Positions 52,779-62,423 of a stretch of 64,000 nucleotides of DNA are shown one piece after another (position 1 is the first letter of the stretch; every line of letters starts with the position of its first letter). The stretch is from positions 1,265,669 through 1,329,668 of the forward strand of contig JARUPZ010000017.1 of assembly GCA_031213475.1 (NCBI GenBank), given 5' to 3'. A program made the position numbers and the translations under genes. This stretch comes from Nereocystis luetkeana (Eukaryota; Sar; Phaeophyceae; Laminariales; Laminariaceae). Below the pieces are notes generated by a model, which saw only the letters and a list, made by a program, of their open reading frames with translations, made no database searches and was not told the origin of the DNA.

Positions 52779-54700
52779 TGATAACTTTATTTCTGGGTTC
52801 GAGGAACAGAGCTTTTAGGCCGACTATTACGCCGTTTACTCGGCGTGACAGCCAGAAACACCGGTAGATTATTGACAATGTTCCCCGGAGTTTTCCGAGA
52901 GGTTTCTGGAACAGTTTCCCGTTCCTCCAGAGTCCTAGTTTAATTTTTGGAGGAGCCAATCAGTTTTCTCTGAAGGGTAAAAACTGAGGTTGTTTGTCAG
53001 AACTGAGGCCAGAAATAATCAGGGCTCTTGGAAGATTTTTGACGAAAAAGCATGAAGTCCTCAGAACTGGCAATATGGACGAACAGTCATTCTACGACTA
53101 TGGAGAAACGGAAAAGCGCTCAAGCTCTCGGAAAGCTCGGGAGATCATCCTGAGGAGTCCCCCGGTGTTTTTGACAATCCCGTCAAGTAAATTACAGGTT
53201 TTCGGCGAAGTAGCACAGTTCTTAGAGAAGTTAAGACATCTCCCATAGTAGCTGGTCTCAACGAAGAATGATATATAGTGAAGGTGCCAGGGACCAAACA
53301 CGGTTGGGTGGTCAGTGAGGGGTAGGGTGTTCGGAGTAGTGCCTCCTGCTGTGGTTGTTACATCCCCACCGTGGTCCGACGGTCCGACGGTACATTCGGC
53401 ACTTACTTGAGCCGATTAACCGAAAGGAGCCGTTGCCATACCATAGGTCGAATGACGCTTTTTAGAAGAGGGGCTCTACCTCAAATATGAAATATCGACC
53501 CTACGTGGGCGAGTCGCCTCGCGAGGGAGGGAGGAGCGTAGCGGTGGCGCTGGCACCCTATCTTCAAGCATTTATGTAACAGTTTGAGGCCTCGCCATGC
53601 GGAGGGCCACTGAGTGCTTGGTGGTCCGCGTGGTAGCCTATCCCCCAGATGGCATCATAAAGGTTGGTTTCTGCAAGCAGCAGGTCGCCGGTGCCCAGCA
53701 GATGCTGTTACATGGCTAGGTTTTGGGCAAAAATGGCGTAGGAACCAACGGGCACAGCATTTTCACGCTCGTGTTCCCACATGGTGGCCTCAAAATTGCG
53801 TACCTCACGCCCGAACTGCTGTTTGTGGAGCTTTCCAGTAGGTCGGGGACACACTTTTTTTTTTGTAGCGCAAGGTGGTTACCTAAGATGCGGCCTTTAT
53901 ATATTCAACAAAAAATGTCCCGGGCACAAACAAGAAGTGCCGTCTACGGTAAACCTGAAAAGGAAGAGGCGGGGTTGCCAGAAAACGAAACAGCAGTGGA
54001 AGTGCAATATTTCTGAGCAGCATCAAACGCGACGGCGGCAGGCGCGGCGTGAGTACGTGGGGAGGACGATTTCACCCCTCCCGGACAACTGGAGGGGCCG
54101 TTTTTCGCGTACGGTACCCTACAAACTACTACTTGTCCCGCAGGGGTGCCAATTTATGAGCCCGAGATGGGGACGCATTCGCCTAGGATGGCCGTTGCTG
54201 CGCCTCCCGGAAGGGTACGGGGGGGCGGCAGGGGGCTTCAGACCGATCCAACTTGGCAAGGGCGACAAGGCTTCCTCCCCCTGTGCAGAGGGCGAACTAG
54301 GTGCATCCACATAAAAAAAGATTGTCAATGCCGTCCAGGGGACGGGTGGGATCTGTTCTCTCAGAATGCCTCGCCGAGCCCCGTCCGGAACAAAGGTGTC
54401 GCGGTTGTGCGCGAAGGGTGTCGCTGCGTTTGAACCCTGTGGGGGAAATACGCTCCCTACCGGCAAGCTGGCCGCCGGCGATAAGCCGGAGGCCCGGGGG
54501 AAAACCCTTGACCGTACGCTGATCAGAAGGGGCGTGGGGATGAAGAAGATTTAGACGTTCTTCAGAGGCGCAAAGCGGGGGGGTCTGACTGGTCTTGCTC
54601 TCGCAGACGCAGAACCGAGTACCGATACAGAACTCTGGGAAGCGAAACCCGGATGCAGCAGAAGCCTTTGATTGGGTATCGAGAGACACATTCGGACGAC
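52779..54700. other. Unassigned intergenic stretch
   Basis: Mixed-composition DNA. A plus-strand frame from 53,597 (MRRATECLVVRVVAYPPDGI) runs about 40 codons before a stop; nearby frames are also short. I could not assign any of it to a family. GC-rich frames at 54,120-54,560 overlap on both strands. Confidence 0.4.
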
Positions 54701-54724
54701 GAACAATAGTGTCGTTTTGCGAGA

Positions 54725-54915
54725 TGGGGCAGCGTGATACAACCCCGGGCCCTGTGGTAAAATCCCTGAGGGGGGGAGAGGATTAGGCGTTCCGTATTGT
54801 TGTCGTGTACGCGAGGCAAGGGGGGCATTATACCCGCCCTGACCTTGCGGTAAAATTCTTACAGAGGGGGGCAATGAGGCGTTACGATTGTTATACCCGC
54901 CCTGACCCTGCTTTA
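54725..54915. repeat. Diverged tandem repeat, CCGCCCTGACC unit
   Basis: Two to three units of ~70-90 bp share TTATACCCGCCCTGACCTTG, GGTAAAATTCTTACAGAGGG, then GGCGTTACG and a TTGTTGT-like end. Confidence 0.6.
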
Positions 54916-55239
54916 AAACAGGGACTGGCGAGGGCGGGACTCGTCCGTTCAAAAACGCTTGTGTTTCGTCTCCCATGGGTGCTACAAGCGGCCACCCGCT
55001 ACCGGAGCGGAACGTCCCTTCACCTGCCCTACGCTTGGCTTGTTATTGTTTCCACTTTTTCCACTTTGCGAGGCGCTATAGCGTATGCTATTAATAGAGG
55101 TTCCACCGGGCAAGGCACGCCTGCGGCGGGTTTTACGCGCAACACGCCTGCCTCTCGTGTTGCGCTGTGCGCAACATACACCGGAACCCTGGTTCATACC
55201 CTATTAATAGCCGCCGGCACTCGAAAAAACAATCTCCAA

Positions 55240-56390
55240 GAATTACACGGGCACATCTGTGTATATATTTCCTCCCCCCCCCGGCTACTGGTACACCTCT
55301 TTCTTCTTTTTGGCAGGTCCAGGTCACCTACACGAAATCGCAGTTTCAGCTTTTTTCGCGAAGTCATTTGGGCCGTGCAAATACGTTTTCATTCCTATTC
55401 CTTCCATCATGCTCCCGTATATCTCTAAGTGTTTTCCCGATACCACCTTGTTCCGTCGCGCTAGCCTTTCCCTTGTTTCTATCCTTTCTTCTACTCCTGC
55501 CTTGTGCTTCCCAAACTTCCCGGCGGACGTCACCTCTTCTTGGTTTCCCCCTGTACCCTTCCATGCTTTCTCAACTACGCTATCCCACCTTCTTCCAGCT
55601 CGCCCTTTTGTTACTTTCTCCCATACCGCTCTATCAACTATGGCTGGCAACCTCTTTTTTGGCATGTTCCTTACTTTATATTGCCCTTTCAACTTTCTCA
55701 TATATCTATTAGTCTTGAGTGGGTGCATTCCCAGTTCTGCTCTTACTACTGTTTTACCAGTCGTACTTGAGCATCTTCGTTTTTTTTCAGCTGCAGAAAT
55801 CTGTACTGTTTCCAACTGTTTTACGAGTTTCGCGTTCCCTTCCCATACGTTTCCTGCATATTCTAGCTGTGGTACTATCACGTTCATCAGGATGCATCTC
55901 TTAATCCTGGGGTCAAGATACGAGTCTGTTAGGGTCGCATCCCTCTTGCCTATGTGTGCTTTATTTACCCTTTCCTATTGCTTTTGCTATATTTTATGTG
56001 TATCCCAAGAGCAGTCTTTTGAGACCTCTACGCCAAGGTACGTATAGTGGTCTACGATCGGCAATTCATCTCCTCCCCACTTCCAACTGAAATTTATCGG
56101 GTTGACCTTATCTTGGTTACAAACAAGTACTGCGCATTTCTTGACGTTCGCCGGTCCCTCCATTTCCTAGTGTATTCTAGCACCTTCTCTATTTGTTTCT
56201 CCAATCCTTCAGGTGTTTCTGATGCCCCCACGAAGTCATCCACAAACATCAATCCCGACTCCGTACCTTCCCCTCCCGTGACTCCCTGCCTTGTTGCTTC
56301 GACTGCTGTTATCAGGTCGTCAATGTATATCTTGAATAGGTTGGGTGACAACGTACATCCCTTTACAACTCCTAGTAAAATAGTATCATG
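55240..56390 (-). mobile_element. Decayed LINE fragment of a second family
   Basis: The minus strand carries RT palm to C-terminus. In order: VVKGCTLSPNLFKIYIDDLI (motif B), GLMFVDDFVG (catalytic, FVDD in place of the usual FADD), NVKKCAVLVCNQDKVNPINF, YTYLGVEVSKDCSWDTH, MNVIVPQLEYAGNVWEGNAK, LRFRVGDLDLP and a Cys pair (MCPC) near 55,245. The parts fall in several frames: one change near 56,130-56,160, in-frame stops near 55,975-55,990, and another shift near 55,335. It is an inactive LINE, clearly different from the RTE-like family at the window ends. Its left part abuts an R5 element. Confidence 0.87.
55324..55887 (-). pseudogene. LINE RT C-terminal region (open part)
   Basis: 187 open codons: thumb and post-RT region, with VPQLEYAGNVWEGNAK, VRAELGMHPLKTNRYMRKLK, YKVRNMPKKRLPAIVDRAVW, WDSVVEKAW and GMKTYLHGPNDFAKK. 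It is only part of the original ORF. No polymerase motif lies in this piece. Confidence 0.82.
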
Positions 56391-56417
56391 CTTATGATCA
56401 TGCTTGCCTTCCGACAA
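56094..56417 (-). pseudogene. LINE RT palm fragment (open part)
   Basis: 107 open codons. The first ~11 (MSEGKHDHKHD) come from the adjacent R5 tail. Then GVVKGCTLSPNLFKIYIDDL and the catalytic FVDD, ending in a shifted frame (RDRRTSRNAQ). It belongs with the C-terminal piece to the left as one decayed element. Confidence 0.82.
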
Positions 56418-56560
56418 TACCAGGTACCAGGTATAGCGTAGATGCCATTACAACATAAACCGAATATCCTTCCGTAAATGGGCAGTATTCCTCATACACT
56501 TCTCTGTCAGCCGCTTCCGAATTTCTAGTCCCCACATCATTTCATTCTAGCTATGTATCC
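56391..56560 (-). repeat. R5 repeat copy 2 with R2-type tail
   Basis: ATAAACCGAATATCCTTCCG, CTCATACACTTCTCTGTCAG, CCCCACATCA match 4,620-4,755. The R2-type tail (TGTCGGAAGGCAAGCATG, minus strand) joins directly to the LINE fragment. A double TACCAGGTA motif sits between body and tail. Confidence 0.68.
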
Positions 56561-56707
56561 TATTCCTCATCAACGTTCCATCCCCAGGTCATCCACCGCG
56601 ATATTTCCCCGTCCAGCATCACAGCACTTCTCGCACTTTCCGTAATTTTTTTCATCATTCTCCACATCTTTCCTCAGATTCCTATTTGGCATAGTTTTTT
56701 CCCATAG

Positions 56708-57180
56708 ACCGGGGGGGGGGGGGTGCTTGATATCATGCATGGCCGTAGTCGTATGACCGTAGACCCTTGCATCCCTGTAACGCCGGGACGGAGCACGTCG
56801 AGTTTTCACCGACCAGGCAGACATTGCTTGCACCAAGCGCGAAGCACCGTGAGGTGATCGGCGAGTCGCATGAAGGGTAAGCTGCATCCTACTAAGAACC
56901 GCTTGTGAGGCAGACTTGCACATGGATGACAGTCAACGAGCTGATTTATTTTCCGGTGTGGCCACTTGCAGAGACAGCAATGGGTATACTATAGTATACT
57001 ATGCAGCTGCCTCGTGGGTGCCTTGCCATAGACACTACCAGGTACGTGAGACGATTATTCCCTTTGTGCGGAGTAAAGGTTCTCCACCGTGCACATACGA
57101 TCTGCCTCAATCGCCAGCTGTGACCGACCGCCAAAAGAAGAGCAAAAAGGGGGGAGGGGGTCAGCCGTCAGCCACGCTAA
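56708..57180 (-). repeat. R1 copy (minus)
   Basis: G run (56,711-56,723), CATGCATGGCCGTAGTCGTA, GTTTTCACCGACCAGGCAGA, AAGCGCGAAGCACCGTGAGG, GGTGTGGCCACTTGCAGAG, GTGCGGAGTAAAGG. The 5' end is lost beyond about 57,180. Confidence 0.84.
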
Positions 57181-57439
57181 CATCAATTCATACGTTGGGT
57201 AGGGGGTGGTAAATAGCCATCCCCTCATCCACGAACGCCTTGATGTCTCTTCGGAATCTGGTAGCGCATACTATCTTTCTGCCGTTGGAGGGCCGAATGC
57301 TTCACCTCAGATTCAATAGATCTTCGGAAACTTACAGGTAGGCTTAATCGTTGCGCACGTCTGAACGGGCAGTTCATCTCATTTGTGTTTGTGGAAGATT
57401 GTATGGCGATTAAACTGTTTCTTTTTGTTTCGGCCCGCA

Positions 57440-57592
57440 GGCGGGGGGAGGGGGGGGGGGTGTACTCGATAGGGGAGATGTACTCGATCTCATGTATGGC
57501 CGTAGTTGTATGACCATAGATCCTCGCATTCCTACAATGCCGGGACGGAGCATGTCGGGTTTTCACCGACCAGGCAGACATTGCTATTAGGT
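57440..57592 (-). repeat. R1 3' part (minus)
   Basis: G run at 57,444-57,459, then GTACTCGATCTCATGTATGG, AATGCCGGGACGGAGCATGT and TTTCACCGACCAGGCAGACA. It ends abruptly after CATTGCT. Confidence 0.82.
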
Positions 57593-58085
57593 GGGGGAAG
57601 GGGGGGAGAAGAATGCTGGCTTGAGGCATGTTTTTTTCGGATGTCCTTGCCCTGGTAGCCAGTGTCTCACGCGTACTGGTTTACGTTACCAGGCACACAA
57701 TATGTACCTCGTCCACAAGGCCTAAATTGACGAATTAAGTGTAAAATAAAGCAGTTTTCACCCCCTTTGTCCGATCATCGAGATTTTTGCAGGGGCCGTG
57801 TGGTCCGTGGCCCGTGATGTGGTGTTGTGGTCGTGGAACCTGCATACACTATAATACCAGGTACAGTATAGGAGTTTATAGCCTACTGATATCCCGTACC
57901 AGGTGCACCTACTACTACTGGTGTATTAATGCTGTGTACTGTTGAGTACCGCGTGCAGTGTGTATTCCTATGCCCTACGTAAATAAAGTTGCACCGTTCT
58001 CGGTGTCAAAACCAGCTACCACAGACAGCGCTGCAGCGAGCAATACATACACGGACGCGATTGTCAGGATCATCGACAAAACACC
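57593..58085. other. Unassigned intergenic stretch
   Basis: No gene is seen. TACCAGGTAC motifs occur near 57,857 and 57,897. Confidence 0.45.
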
Positions 58086-58088
58086 TAT

Positions 58089-58122
58089 TATACCAGGTAC
58101 CAGGTACCAGGTACCAGGTACC
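58089..58122. repeat. (CCAGGTA)n short tandem array
   Basis: Four or five tandem TACCAGG units. It shows that the 7-bp core of the dispersed TACCAGGTA motif can expand in tandem. Confidence 0.9.
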
Positions 58123-58325
58123 TTACTATTATCGATTAATAACTGGATCATCGTGCGGAATCCCCAGAAATACCGAAACAAAACGCCGGTATTTGATTCT
58201 CTGGAATAATATGTCATTCCGGAAAATACCGTTCGTTCTTGAATTATTAAAGCTGAGTATAAATATTGCTGTATCAACTCGTCCTGCATCCGACGACGGT
58301 GGTATCCATCATCATGTCGTCACTG

Positions 58326-58398
58326 GTGATATGGTCAAGGATATGGTCAAGGATATGGCCAAGGATATTCGTATATGCTCAAGGATATGGTCAATAAG
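58326..58398. repeat. 12-13-bp minisatellite (GGTCAAGGATAT)n
   Basis: Five to six units of ATGGTCAAGGAT with minor variants. Confidence 0.85.
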
Positions 58399-59019
58399 GG
58401 TACAAGCAATCGGTTGAAGGAAGCGCATAAGAACGAACAAAAAACATCTTGTTGATATTAATATTATTCTTCCAATCATCGATGGCGCACTAAAACTGAC
58501 TTCAAGTGTGTACGTACACGACACGTAATTATTTATGCTGAGGAGCGCGAGCGCGAAGCGCCACGACGCCTTTTATTCTTGGTTTTCCAAGGAACAAAAA
58601 CCTCAAGCTGCTTCATAATGATCACGACTCGTAAGAGAGTACGAGGGGGTGCCCCTTGTATAATAGTGTGTGCCAGGGTGTGTGTTATTCAACATTTTTT
58701 TCGACCACGTTTGTTTGTCCACCGCCCTCAACGCACATGGCACCAATGCCAGTACCGGTGTGGGCTCTGTGCACGCACACACACATTGCTGTACGTAGTA
58801 TATAGTCGCGAAACCTTCTCGTGCGGTCATTCTTATCGGAGAGCTTTCTTTTCTAAATTTCGACTTTTTTTTCGCGCAATTTTTCAATCTTCCATATTTT
58901 CCTGTTTTTTTTTCCAAATATTATTGGAATGTTAACGAACTTGATATTTTTGGTTCTAAATAATTTCTCGAATAGGGTAGAGGCATGTGGGGGTAAGGGT
59001 TGGAGAATATTAGGGAGGA

Positions 59020-59175
59020 AGAGCCGCAGGAAGAGCGAGACGGCAGGGACTCTCTCCTAGGCACTACCGATAACAGTGTAGACCAGCAACACCGCACGAC
59101 CTTCTGCGCGTTGACACATACATGCGCGTAGCAGAAATAAACCAGCCATTTTTATGGACAGCGGGTTTTTGGTAG
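59020..59175 (+). repeat. Inverted repeat, left arm
   Basis: GAGCGAGACGGCAGGGACTC, TCTCCTAGGCACTACCGATA, ACAGTGTAGACCAGCAACAC, CTTCTGCGCGTTG, AAACCAGCCATTTTTATGGA read as the inverse of 59,478-59,615. Confidence 0.85.
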
Positions 59176-59235
59176 TTTTTTTTTTTTTTTTTTTCTTTCT
59201 TGCGCTGACTCTCCGTGATTTTCATTTTTCATTTT

Positions 59236-59376
59236 ATTATTATTTTTATGCTTGCCATCCGACAATGTGTAGTGTTGTTCTAATAAACGAATATAATAAC
59301 AGAAAGTGAAAAACTCTCCAGAACAAAAGCGCGGCAGTATCCTACGACAAATCAGAACTGATGTGACGCTCATGAA
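59236..59376 (-). repeat. R2 member, TCATGAGCGTCACATC subtype (minus)
   Basis: The minus strand reads TTCATGAGCGTCACATCAG, CTGATTTGTCGTAGGATAC, TTCTGGAGAGTTTTTCAC, then ACATTGTCGGATGGCAAGCA and AAT-rich. It lies between the two arms of the inverted repeat and is very close to the 16.9-kb copy. Confidence 0.83.
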
Positions 59377-59429
59377 GACTACTGCAAAAAACATCCCTCC
59401 ATCTCGTCCACCAAAAAACGACCACTACT

Positions 59430-59620
59430 CCCCTCCTTAAGCACCCCCGAAGAAGCATCTACCAACAACCCGCTGTCCATCAAAATGGCTGGTTTATTGC
59501 TGCTACACGCATGATTCAACGCGCAGAAGGTCGTGCGGTGTTGCTGGTCTACACTGCTATCGGTAGTGCCTAGGAGAGAGTCCCTGCCGTCTCGCTCTTC
59601 CTGCGGCTCTTCTACCTCCT
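59430..59620 (-). repeat. Inverted repeat, right arm
   Basis: The inverse of the left arm, followed by an additional part. The segment AAGCACCCCCGAAGAAGC to TGCTACACGCATG (59,437-59,512) is repeated directly at 59,713-59,790. Confidence 0.82.
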
Positions 59621-60371
59621 CCAACCCTTCCCCCCACACACTATTACTACTTTTACTTCTCGTACCCCTGATCGTGCCACCTCCGACCGCAAGGGCTCAG
59701 TCCTCCCCCCCAAGCACCCCCGAAAAAGTATACACCAAAAACCCGCTGTCCATCGAAATGGCTGGTTTATTACTGCTACGCGCATGTTTCATTTTATTTT
59801 TTTTCTCTTCCTTTTCTGATTGATAAGCCGTACTGAAGGAGCCGTGTGGCGTGGTTGGATGACGAACCTGCTCTGCTCGTTTCGTATTGTCTGACGCCGA
59901 GGGGCTGGGCATAGTTGACGAACGCAGGGCGGAGACGGCAGTCTGGGTAGCAAGGTACCAGGCGGATTAGCAGGGGGGACCTGGCTATACTACTCGTACC
60001 ACAAGCTGCTGCCGCCACCTGGAAGGTGCTTTGGGCTTTGGTCTGCCTGTTATTCCCCCTTTGTTATTTTCCCTTCGTTATTTTTTTCCCTCGGTTTTTT
60101 GTCTTACTCTGTTTACAAGCAGTGGTGATTTTGTTATTTTTTTTCTTTTTTCCAGCTCGTTCTTTTTCAAGTGTTGGCCACCTCGCCTGCGGGGGGGGGG
60201 CACGACAGGTTGTTTCTCCTAGTTTTTGCTTTCATTTTTTTTTTTCTCTTTCGATTTGTCTACTTTGTTTTTTGTTCTCTCTTTGATTGTTTCTTTTCGT
60301 TTCACTATTTATTTCATAGATTGTGTATGTCGTGCCTGTCGTATCTAGTATGATGACATGGCTTTGCATTG

Positions 60372-60570
60372 CACAATTCGATGCGAGTCGACGAGGGAAG
60401 AAAAGGCGAAAATCTTCTCGCGATAAAAATGAAGGCACGTACCGCAGCGGCAAGGGGGTAGAAGAGCCTGCTATGTGACCCCGGATCTGAGTTACGAGTT
60501 GGAAGGAGAGAGATAATAAGAAGATGGGCGAAGATAATAAACGGGATGAACATAAAATAAAATAAAAATT
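60372..60570 (+). repeat. R3 SINE-like copy (plus)
   Basis: GCACAATTCGATGCGAGTCG, GATAAAAATGAAGGCACGTA, CCTGCTATGTGACCCCGG, GAAGATAATAAACGGGATGA and an A-rich tail (AAAATAAAATAAAAA). It lies tail to tail with the next copy. Confidence 0.85.
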
Positions 60571-60577
60571 GCCCACT

Positions 60578-60778
60578 GCAGTTTTTTTTTTTTTTTTTCT
60601 CACCCCATTCATTATCTTCGCACATCTTCTTATCTCTCTCCTTCCAACTCGTAACTCAGATCCGGGGTCACATAGCAGGCTCTTCTCCCCCCTTCCCGCT
60701 ACGGTACGTGCCTTCATTTTTATCGCGAGAAGATTTCAGCCTTTTCTTCCCTCGTCGACTCGCATCAAATTGTGCCTA
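60578..60778 (-). repeat. R3 SINE-like copy (minus)
   Basis: It starts on plus with a T run (60,582-60,598), then CACCCCATTCATTATCTTCG and continues to GACTCGCATCAAATTGTGCC. With the previous copy it forms a large inverted repeat of about 190-bp arms. Confidence 0.86.
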
Positions 60779-60841
60779 CCCACGCTGCAAGGCGCTCTCA
60801 ACAATTGAATCCTTTTTTTTTTGCAAATTTAGTCAAGGCCC

Positions 60842-60915
60842 GACCCACCTGGGGCTCGAACCCAGGACTCAAACAAGTAGAATTCGAGGTTAACCACTTG
60901 AACCACCGGGGCGAC
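60842..60915 (-). other. tRNA-like sequence (pseudo-tRNA or SINE head)
   Basis: On the minus strand GGTTCAAGTGGTTAACC folds as a D arm and CTGGGTTCGAGCCCCAG as a perfect T arm with a B box. The acceptor halves pair poorly and the anticodon loop is too long. It could be a tRNA pseudogene or the tRNA-derived head of a SINE whose body lies to the left. Confidence 0.4.
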
Positions 60916-60954
60916 CGGCTTTTTACTGCACACGTGCAACGTAGACGCCTGATC

Positions 60955-61235
60955 CGCAACATGACAGTACGGAAACCCCCAGAGGATAGGCATGAATCTG
61001 ACCACAACCTCGTGGTCTGCAATATTCGCCTCTTGGGTCGGTTCGCGCCGAATCGGAGGGTAAAAGCAGGCAGCGGAAAACGAGCTGTTGATCTACAACG
61101 GTTGATGGCAGACCCCGGTCTCCGAGCGGACCTCAATAGGGAGATAACCAAACTTACCCCCCCACCGCCTGGTACCTCCGTTCCCCTCGCTGCCTCGGCA
61201 AGGAATGCTGCGAGGCAAGCCCTATCAGGCTTATA
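60955..61235 (+). pseudogene. LINE endonuclease C-terminal remnant
   Basis: The plus frame reads RKPPEDRHESDHNLVVCNIR, LLGRFAPNRR, then KRAVDLQRLMADPGLRADLN and REITKL. SDHxLV is the last motif of the apurinic-type endonuclease of LINEs, followed by the usual basic linker. The frame then goes into unrelated sequence (PPPPGTSVPLAAS) and stops. It may be the upstream part of the RT frame beginning near 62,420, split by an inserted LINE 3' end. Confidence 0.7.
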
Positions 61236-62423
61236 GCGAGTGGGGTAGGTCTTTCTGGCGGGTGTAAGGCCGGACTCATCCTCAAGGAGTGATACCTTCT
61301 TGCTGCTGCCTGTGGCCGCGAGGCTCAGGCGGCAGAAGAGTTGGGTCGTACGTGGTGCGTCAGGCACGGAGACCTACGATTCGCGCGTCTTTTTTTGGCA
61401 GCTGCGGCAGAGCAGCAATGCTCAATCGGGGTGTCCGCACGCGGAGGCAGACGCCACCACAGGCCACACTACGGCACAGTCTATTGCGCCGGTAGGAGGC
61501 TGGATTCGACGACGAGGGAGGAGGGAGACTGAGCGTCGACGTGCGGGGAAGAGACGGATTGACCTCCCCCTGCGCGAGAATTTTTATTTTTCAGATCAGA
61601 ACCGCAAGTGCGAGGAGCCTTTTGTTTTTCAGGATGACGGAGAAAGGAATCGACTGGAAGGGAATGGCAACGAGTGCACGTGCAAAGGAGCGGGTGGATT
61701 GGGCCAAGGCGATAAGGCGGCCATGAAGAGCGGCAGGAAGACGGTGCACGGAGACCCATGATCTGCGCGCACACCATCATCACGAGAGAAGCGGTCATAG
61801 TTTGTTTTTTCCTGGTATTGTTTTTCACGAGGCAGAATAGTATCTACCGGTACTTGTTATTAACGTCGTCACTGGTCCTTGTAGTTTAACGAGTTGTATA
61901 CCCTTCATGGGGAATAACCTACGCAATTATCAGGGACGTGGTATCATAACTGTGCTGCACCTTTTTGTGTCAGACAGTCCAGGAAGAGATAGCGATCGTT
62001 GATATTCGTGCGGTAGTAAGGTTCGATTGCTCCTTTTTTCACTGCATATCCGCGAGTCTTCACTCTGACAGCACTCCAGATAGCAGGCAGGTGTGTTCTT
62101 CTTTCGTTTTCACGACTACCGTGCGTTTCGTACGGTGCAGGCAGCACTTCAGACAGCATCCGCTGTAGTCAGCAGCCACGAGTTGGTTAGTGGTGGGAAC
62201 CGGGGTACTCTATGTTATAGTTGAGAGGATATACCCGTGGCCATGTTAGTTCAGTTTGCACATTGGTTTTAGCTCGTGTGCGCTTTCTTCGTCTCGTGTA
62301 TTTTGAGGCAGCCGAATTTTCGTTTTTTTTCGTTTTTCGGATCTTCCTAGGGCTCCAGCACCTTTTGTGTGACCACGGACTCCTTCGTCAGAGATTTAAT
62401 GTGAGAACAACAACAAAACAACA
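61236..62423 (+). mobile_element. LINE 3' end inserted between endonuclease and RT parts (probable)
   Basis: A plus frame at 61,620-61,726 reads MTEKGIDWKGMATSARAKER, VDWAKAIRRP, resembling the C-terminal end of LINE RT proteins. The right end has TGTGACCACGGACT and TTTAATGTGAGAACAACAAC with a (CAA)n-like tail. The 3' end of LINE copy 2 (minus, near 1130-1195) has the same two blocks in the same order. So 62,365-62,420 is the tail of a related LINE, directly followed by RT coding sequence. The middle is unassigned. Confidence 0.55.
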
